Part shown: piece after piece, positions 57,351-64,000 of the stretch | How the letters are laid out: every line of letters starts with the position of its first letter | How positions within the stretch are numbered: the stretch's first letter is position 1 | Assembly (NCBI GenBank): GCA_029948255.1 | Contig: JALIZF010001465.1 | Location: forward strand, 62,001-126,000 | Length of the DNA: 64,000 bases | Direction of reading: 5' to 3' | From: Telmatactis stephensoni | Taxonomy: Eukaryota; Cnidaria; Anthozoa; Actiniaria; Isophelliidae | Position numbers and translations under genes: made by a program | Notes under the pieces: model-generated | The model's input: the letters and a program-made list of their open reading frames with translations, nothing else | What the model was told of the DNA's origin: nothing | The model's database searches: none

Positions 57351-59376
57351 ATGGCGTCTGAATCAGATCACTCAGAAAGTGACTATTCAGATTTGGAAAA
57401 CGTTGACCTGGAATTGAATGGTGAAGAAGATTATCTCTCTCAGGATGATGAGGACATAGAGCCGATCGCTACTGAAGAAGAAAGCCAATTGTATAGGGAA
57501 ACTTTAGCCGCCGAGGAAGAAGAAGAAGAGATGCTAAAGAGACGCTTCGAAGAGCAAGACGTTCAATCGTGGTATGTCACTGTCTATCGGTTCCTCACCA
57601 TCGATATGTTGGCGTTAATTGGTGCAGTTTTTGTTTTTCGGTTATAGCAATTTTACTGTTTCACAGGTGCAAGTGTACCCACTGCTCTTTCGAATATATA
57701 ACAAAGCCAGAAGAATGCTTTTGCTGCCATGATATCGACCGTTGTCAAGAAAAACTTCAAGAGTTAGTCGAAAGAAGCAATGAAGACCCGCTCGAATGCA
57801 TTACAAAGCACCCCGGCTTCCTTTCTGGCTGTCTAGATGAATGGGTACTGGAGATAGCCGCGATTGGTTTGAAAACTAAAAAAAATAAACGTTATACTGT
57901 GCTGTATGAACAACATCTAGCTGACAGACACAAGTAAGTGTGCAATCAACTTATAAGACTTATATCATTCTATTATTTTGTTTACTACAAATCCGTTTTT
58001 TCATCTACGCACATCAACAAGCAAATTATGATAATGCTAGGATTTTGGATTATTTGAACTTTCAATTGAGACAATAAAAACAGCTCCTATAAATAAAAAT
58101 ACTGAACCTGAATGCATTTGCATTCACCACTTGAATGAGTTTCTAGCCACAAAATAATCAGTGATTGTGATTTAGAGCTTATATAAGGTAAACAGAATTT
58201 AAAAGTGAAACAACATAAGAATCATTTATTAGATAATTTTATATATGTTGACATAATATGCATTTATCCACTGTATATCCACTTTATTTCTGTTGTTGTC
58301 AGTTCCATTCACATGTCCATTTATCTCTATTTGATATATAGGTTCTTGCGATCAGTGTCATACAGGCAGTTTACCAGACTTATATGGGAATATATTGGGA
58401 ACTCAAGGAGATTACCATTGCCTTGTTGTGCTTATAATAAGATACGAAGCCAGTTCCCATCTGAAGATGGACAGTATAAGGGCTTTGAGGAGGAAGATGA
58501 GGAAGTACAGAATGAATCAGAGGTAAAATAAAATAAGCATATATTCAGATATAGGGCAACTTTATTGTATCAAATCAGGAGTCACTGTGATAATTGTGTC
58601 TGTTGACATTCCCTTCTATTGTGCCCTTTCATGGGTTTCCCACATTTTCTACATGAAGGTGCCTTTCTTTGCTTTGGTCCACTGGAAGTCCATTCTTGCA
58701 GTTGTTGATCTAATGAAATAATTGATGGTTACCAAGAATGAAGCACAATGTTAGGAGTGTTTTACAGATATTGTTTGCATCCAAGTGCCTTTTATTTACT
58801 GTATTTCTTACCTGTGCATGTAGGTGGGACTATAGTGGTTTCCTTCGATTTCCTTTGTCTGTGCTTGGACATTGCATCTAGCTTAGATTCTTTATCCAAA
58901 CCAAAGCACATTGGCTCAGGAACTATGGATTCTAGTTCAGTTTGCATCTCTTTTAGTTGTGGCCTTGGAGTTTCAATCAATGTCTCATAAATGTCATCAA
59001 CATAGTCTGACAAAATGAATGAAAAAATAGTATAAATGAAATTCTAATTTTTTATTAATCAAAACATTTTTTTCTGATGTTACCAAAATTTTGGGGTCCT
59101 TTTGCATCCTTGACAGTTGCTTCTCCATATTTATATTTAGGATAGTGTACTCTCAGGTCCCCTGATGATTCTCTTTTCACATTATAGTTGAAATGCAGTG
59201 CTGCTAGAAGTGATCTGAAATAGATAGATATTGATAATGACTTAATAATAATAGTAATGATGATGATGATGAGGATGATGATGATAATGATAATAATGTA
59301 TAACTTTTTGTTTTCTTATTTGCAGGATTTGGACGAAGGAGATGAAGAAGAGAATGAGGAGGAAGCTGAGGAATAG
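57351..59376 (+). CDS. P2X7 C-terminal (ballast)-domain-like protein, 4 exons, 239 aa
   Basis: Exons are 57351-57571, 57667-57933, 58342-58522 and 59326-59376; all borders are AG/GT and in phase. The start is in strong context (AACATGGCG). The N-terminus is very acidic (SDHSESDYSDLEN, EEEEEEML). Exons 2-3 show the P2X7 intracellular-domain pattern: a C-x-C-x2-C start (WCKCTHC), CCHD, LECITKHPGF and CL..WVL, then GNSRRLPLPCCAYNKIR and FPSEDGQYKGF, the last two matching the GxRRxxPSCxxxxIRxxFPxxxGxYxGF signature. The final exon adds only Asp/Glu; if its donor is not used the protein ends four codons after exon 3. This domain occurs without the channel part in many invertebrate genomes, often within transposons; its zinc-binding role is inferred. 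It converges with, and interleaves with, the transposase gene. Confidence 0.83.
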
Positions 59377-62300
59377 AAGATGGTGTAAATGGATCATTAT
59401 GACAGCTAAGTAGTAATAAGGGAAGTTAAGACATTATAAGTAAAATTATTTAGTTCTGTTATAAATAAATTAATATTATTAATACATTTATTTTTCAGGG
59501 CTTCAAAAATACCCCTGGACACAAAGCCTTAAACACACTTTGTGTCCAGGGGTATTCTGGGAATTACAAGTGAAAATGTATAACCCCTGAGATGAGGATA
59601 TGGGAGTATGTATACATGGTACAATCTAATGTTTTCTGTACTAACTATAACTGTCCTCCCAAGAATAAATGGCACTGCTCTATAATAGCAGTGTGTCGTA
59701 AAGAAGGTCACACTGACAGAAACAGGGCCAACATGTACATGTATTGAAAAACACATTTGTTGAATGATGTTTTGATATATTAAACAAAACAATGAAAAAA
59801 AAGATTTAGTAGATTTATTTATATAGATTACCTGCATAGCATTCCAAGATAAGAGTAGGCCAACATTTTTGGGGCGAACTGATTGATAACCGAGTGGTAT
59901 CCCTCAAGATAACTGGTCTGCCCATTCGAGGATGATTTTTTTATTGCTGTTACTAGAGCTGGCTTGCTTAAGGCATCCACTAGTTTCCCATATGCTTCTG
60001 ATCCTGCATTTGTGCATAGAAATTTAATTTTGTTTCATGAAGTGATGAATCAAAGTATCATTGCCTGATTTGTATACTGTAATCACCTTTAGTCATCCAG
60101 ACCCTTTCTTTGTTAAGAGGACCATGAGCACAAGCATTGAATAGTCGATTTGGCAGGCTTTTATGTACATTTATGACATGTGAAAAAAAGCTCTGGAATT
60201 TGGCAAGTTTGACCTCGCCCAACAGTTCCTTGGTTGAGGTTATGGACCAATAGAAAAGTTTTACACACTTCTTTCTCCATCTACCAATAATTTCGCAGGA
60301 TTTTTCCTTACTGAGTTTTATAAGTATCTTCTGGATTTCTTAAAATAAATAAAAAATGTTGATTACTGGGGTACTCTAGCATCATTACATAGAGGACTAC
60401 ATGTACTTACTTTTTGCAACATGCCAAAGATCAAAAAAATGATTTATTACTGGCTTTCCAAGTTCTTTGCATATTTGTGGGCACTCTACTCTCATCCATT
60501 TACAAATAGATTTATGCCTGTCTGAAATGAATGATGTGATTATCATTCCAGTAGTAAGCAAATATGTGAAAGCTCTTTGGTGCCCCATAAACTCCATAGC
60601 TGTACTGCTACCAGCTTCGTTAGCAAATAAAATTACAGTGTACATGTATGTGTAATTTACTAGATCTTGTTCTGGTTACATAATACTATCATTCATGCAT
60701 TCTGTGAGAAATAAAATGTTTACAATAAATTATTGCAAGCCTTTATCAGTCAAGTGAATAAAAACTAATAGCAAGGGGGATGGGCCATGAACTGGAGGTG
60801 TAGGGAGTATTTAGGCAAAGAGTGGGGATTGGAAAGAGGAAGACAGAATGAATGAATGAATGAATGACTTTATTTAACGGGGGTGGCACATAACAGCAGA
60901 GCCAACAAATCTGTGGCCCTCAATACTAATTATAACTAATTTACAATATATAATACAATATAGAACAGGAAGTTGTCAATTGGAATGTTCAAAAACCTAC
61001 CAAGATACGGGGAAAGGGCCCAATACAGGACTAGGTCATGATGTAAGTCCCCCCACAAGACTTGCTCTTGATAGGTGTATACATGTAAGTCAGAACTCAT
61101 TTTTTTTATTTCACTGTTAACCTAATAAATTATGAAATTGACTTTTCATATAATACCTGGATCAAAATGACATCAATTATAAGACCAATAGTGCAACACA
61201 GAATTGAGTATGTGCAATATTTGGCCGAATGCCCCATTGAGTCATGCCTTCCATCACCAGCAATGACGACGTTTTTCCCATTGAGGCTGTCAATCAGTTT
61301 TTGCTTGTATGACCGCCAAAATTTTACAATGCTTGGAATTAGTAAACGTCGCTGGTGGTAGTAGTAGGTAGTTTCATGATAGGCCAGAATATTCATATGT
61401 TTGAAAACCAGCAATAGTTTTCGAATGGAAGCTCCTGCACACAGAACTGCAAAACTCAGCAGTAAGTTGCATGCAGGAATCCTCCCCAAGAGCTTGGGTT
61501 GGCTTTCCCATACAAAGACCTGCTGGCATTTCAGGCACTTGGTGGTGATTGAAACATAAGTTCCCACTTGTTTTATGTCAACACTGGGTTTAGGGTATAG
61601 ACAATAGTGACAGAACTGAAAAAGGAGGAGTAGCTTTGACAAGAAAACAATGACTCTTGGTTCCTTGCGGGCATCCTTGTCATCCACATCCAATCTACCA
61701 ATGATAAAAAAAAAGAGTGGGCTAATAATTAAAATTAAGAAATGAACATGCATATGTAATTTGCATAGAGTATATATGGATGTTGAACTGTAAGTGTTAT
61801 GATGCTGATTATATAGTTAGGTTGAGCACTGCAATGCACTAGTTTTGCAAACAACTTATAGAAGAACAGCAAACCTGGCGTCACATGTAACTTGTTGAGC
61901 TTTAGTTTCATCATCTTCATAATCTTCACTTTGGTCATCCTCTGCCATTTCTTCGGGCTCTTCTACTAGGGTGGGTTGCTCCTCCATATTGTAATCACCA
62001 GGCATATCTTTAGTAGATGTATGTAGATCATTATCAGGAACCCATGGCTCATCATCACATTTTTGTCTTTTGTTTGTGTTTTTGTTTCCAGAAAAATCAT
62101 AATAATAAGTCTGAGTGGCTATGAATGAAAACAAATAATATTATCAATATTCTTTATTGAAATTATTATCGTTTTGATTGTTTCTTACTTGATTCGACGA
62201 CTGCAGGTTTTTTGGTTGTGCTTGTCAATGCACTTAGAAGTTCTTCTTCAGATTTTTTCAATCTTCTAATTTTAGTTTGTAGATTTTTGATTTTATTCTT

Positions 62301-63787
62301 TAGATCAAGGACTGTTTTATCTGTAGGACTATGACATGAAGAATTTGATACCTACAAGATTAATCACATCACTTTGAGTGCTATGTACAAAACATAACAG
62401 AACAGTGTTTGCACTACATGCATTCTAAAAATATTGGTGCTACATGTAGATTATGATTTTTGTAAACATCATCATTGACACTTTTAGTTAGATTTTTTTG
62501 TTGCTTCTATGACCTATAGTGCAATTATACAAAAATGTTTGTCTAATCAACAATATTTTGTAGTATTTGGTAATGATAATTGAATTGATAAAGGAAAGCA
62601 CTAAACAGTTTTAAATAAAAAACAACAGGTTAATGGATGTACTATAGGTAATGAATTGTCAACTTACATCAGAATGTGCAATCTCATCTTGAGGTTTCTC
62701 CAACTCTAAAGTTTCTGCTACTGATAGGCAAGGAAATAACTCTGAAACCTACATATTTAATGAAATAAATGTTTGAGTTTTATGGCAGCATTATGATTAT
62801 AGGGAATGTTTAAATTGCCAATTAACTTACTGATTGTGCAATTTGATCATTTGGTTTCTCCGACTCTACTGTTGCTGCTACTGATGGCTGACAAGGAGGT
62901 GTGTTCGATACCTAAGTAATCAAATAAATTAAGTTTTATGACGGCACATGATGCCAGGGAAATGCTTAAATTGCCTACTTACTGACTGTACAGTTGGAAG
63001 TTCTAATTCTACGGCCGTTGCTGCTGCAGCTGTTGCTCTGTCATGAAGCTTACTAGTACGATTCCTATGAATCCCCAGGTCTTTGAGCATCTAATAAGCA
63101 GGGAAAAACCCGCAAGATTACTAAATTATGCAGTGAGAAAGATTGCAAATAGAGCACGATCGTAATGATAAAAATTGAAAATGAAAATATTCCGAGCTCA
63201 AATTAAATCTTTTGAAAGCCAAAACAACAAGCATCAACAAGAACCATCGCTTTCGCGGGAACGGAGATCAGTGAAACTTGTCAAACTTGGCGGGTTGATC
63301 GAGACTCGTGGAGTTCATCAACGTATGAGTTGATCCTGGACAACAAAAAACAGCATACTTTTGCACCAATTTATTTGCAAAAGATACGAACGAATTTTTG
63401 ATTAACAATGTTAAAAATCTGTTTATATTTATCATACAAGTTGATCGTAAAACTTACCTTGCGGCGCGCTCTGTCACTAAGCTTGTTGTCACTTGCACTT
63501 GTCGCACCGCTAGCATTTGCAGGAATCCAAATTGTTGGAACCGACCCTTTTATTAAAAATCTTCTTATGCCTTCCGAGTTCACTCGCCGCTCGAAGCAAT
63601 TTTGCTCAAAATGTTGTGAGCACACAGCAAAGCGATTTTGCGGCTCGAAATTCGCTCGATGTGTGTCCACGAAACGCTTCCACTTCATACATTCGGTCTT
63701 GTCTATTGGCGATTGATGCAATGAAATTCCATTTTTTAGGTCTGACATGTTACTACATCCTTGAACAACGCATCTATTAGATGGCAT
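58582..63787 (-). CDS. THAP-domain Kolobok-type DDE transposase, 13 exons, ~877 aa
   Basis: Exons: 63787-63458, 63090-62983, 62911-62831, 62748-62668, 62351-62189, 62118-61875, 61694-61157, about 60621-60411, 60338-60087, 60003-59832, 59214-59084, 59006-58812, 58709-58582; 2634 bp in total, phases consistent throughout. The N-terminal THAP zinc finger has C6, C11, W36, C56, H59 and the VPTIW box. Exons 3 and 4 (81 bp each) are tandem duplicates. Exon 5 is a coiled coil and exon 6 is acidic. The catalytic core has D483 (AGDGRHDSMGHSAKY), D549 (SDRHKSI, then HFFDLWHVAK) and E703 (SYLEGYHSVINQFAP). The C-terminal zinc knuckle is CRKCGKPMKGHNRREC. The exon 8 acceptor lacks AG: codon NEA follows TTTATTTGCT directly, so splicing there may be broken or non-canonical. 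Exon 6 has a weak donor, GTTTGC. Function: cut-and-paste transposition at TTAA. Confidence 0.85.
59508..59556. repeat. Perfect 19-bp hairpin between the convergent genes
   Basis: AATACCCCTGGACACAAAG (59508-59526) and its exact reverse complement (59538-59556) flank an 11-base loop. It lies just beyond the P2X7-like stop (59376) and its AATAAA signals near 59463, and inside transposase intron 10. It could be a tiny insertion or an RNA 3'-end structure. Confidence 0.7.
60848..60960 (-). mobile_element. LINE (CR1/L2-like) 3' tail in transposase intron 7
   Basis: On the minus strand the sequence reads ...TTGTTGGCTCTGCTGTTATG, GTGCCACCCCCGTT, AAATAAAGTCATTCATTCATTC. This is a conserved 3' end with AATAAA and an (ATTC)n microsatellite tail, as in 5'-truncated L2/CR1-type LINEs of corals, from recollection. 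It sits within the intron between exons 7 and 8 and may explain the disturbed acceptor downstream. Confidence 0.55.
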
Positions 63788-63890
63788 GATGAATTTGTGA
63801 CTTGTCTGATCTCTCTAGCCGACTTGCGAAACTTCTACAACTTGAGACCTACTGTCTGACCTACATATTCTCTTGGTCTGGTATTTTTAT

Positions 63891-63967
63891 CTCAAGTAAC
63901 TGACGTCACTCGATTCGGACCAGTCTCTTTACCGTGTGACAGATCAGGCGACATCTGAACAATGGCG
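63891..63967 (-). promoter_or_regulatory. Right TIR inner part with CRE, upstream of transposase
   Basis: This is the inverted counterpart of 57247-57325. CTCAAGTAACTGACGTCAC at 63891-63909 includes TGACGTCA, about 105-120 bp upstream of the transposase ATG at 63787. Outward from it, 63947-63967 mirrors the left-end CGCCATTG/TGTCGCC block. Confidence 0.6.
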
Positions 63968-64000
63968 AACATAAACAAAAAGCGCTAAAATGAAGGACTT

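Larger units (their letters stand above)
57080..64000. mobile_element. Kolobok-type DNA transposon, two genes, right end beyond window
   Basis: The left end is TTAA (57076-57079) followed by AGGGGGACTAGCACG. Inverted matches between the ends: GTGACGTCAGTTACTTGAG at 57305-57323 against its reverse complement at 63891-63909 (19 of 19), and CGCCATTG..TGTCGCC at 57247-57267 against 63947-63967. Both pairs are separated by the same 58 bp, so they are parts of TIRs. By symmetry the right terminus should lie near 64134, outside this window. The body carries a THAP-DDE transposase on minus and a P2X7-like gene on plus. TTAA target and THAP transposase are Kolobok hallmarks. Both genes keep open frames, with one doubtful splice acceptor, so the copy is young. 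Confidence 0.85.

Noticed and set aside
1..64000. CRISPR arrays, bacterial operons, tRNA or rRNA genes
   Set aside because: The tandem repeats lack unique spacers, introns are spliceosomal, and I recognised no tRNA or rRNA sequence by eye; a covariance-model scan would be needed to exclude small RNA genes.

Overview
This is animal nuclear DNA: AT-rich, low in genes, with spliceosomal introns (GTAAGT-type donors, pyrimidine-rich acceptors) and a very dense load of mobile elements. The element mix suggests an early-branching invertebrate, most likely a cnidarian. It includes a Kolobok-type transposon with THAP and P2X7-like proteins, an OTU/CXC transposase-like protein, a Tc1-like relic, a tyrosine recombinase with C2H2-like fingers, hAT, BEL/Pao and Penelope fragments, and two RPS2 retrocopies. 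The taxon is an inference from families I recognise; no single-copy marker gene is present to prove it.

Layout. 1-12 kb: no clear gene; a 1.6-kb 9-bp minisatellite (4.56-6.18 kb) and a 575-bp tandem repeat that carries a coding-like segment. 12-16 kb: a ~560-bp satellite interrupted by an RPS2 retropseudogene. 16-23 kb: repeats only, including a 1148-bp foldback element with a perfect 10-bp target duplication and long terminal inverted repeats (TIRs) built of minisatellite. 23.1-29.8 kb (minus): a 10-exon gene, whose exons I joined by splice sites and phase, for a 692-aa P-loop NTPase with DUF927/SF3-helicase-like motifs. 31.8-35.3 kb (plus, head-to-head with the previous gene): a two-exon gene of about 1055 aa with a DDE-type core, an OTU protease domain, CXC clusters and a possible Myb-like end. 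37.8-49.6 kb: a graveyard of tandem repeats, MITEs and broken transposase or recombinase genes, plus two short exons behind an E2F-type palindrome. 49.9-52.6 kb: a hAT transposase gene. 53.2 kb: a second RPS2 pseudogene. 56.4 kb: a Penelope-like RT scrap. 57.08 kb to the window end: a nearly complete Kolobok-type transposon.

How the parts work together. The Kolobok-type element is the best-resolved unit. Its left end is a TTAA followed by AGGGGGACTAGCACG. Matching inverted segments with identical internal spacing (58 bp) occur at both ends and place the right end about 134 bp beyond the window. Each inner end carries a CRE-type TGACGTCA just upstream of a gene. The plus gene encodes a 239-aa P2X7 C-terminal (ballast)-like protein. 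The minus gene has 13 exons for an 877-aa THAP-DDE-zinc-knuckle transposase. The two genes converge and interleave: three transposase exons sit inside the last intron of the P2X7-like gene, and that gene's last exon sits in a transposase intron. One transposase splice acceptor looks damaged.

The NTPase gene and the OTU transposase-like gene are divergent neighbours, both with intact reading frames. Whether they belong to one large mobile element is an open question raised in the findings.
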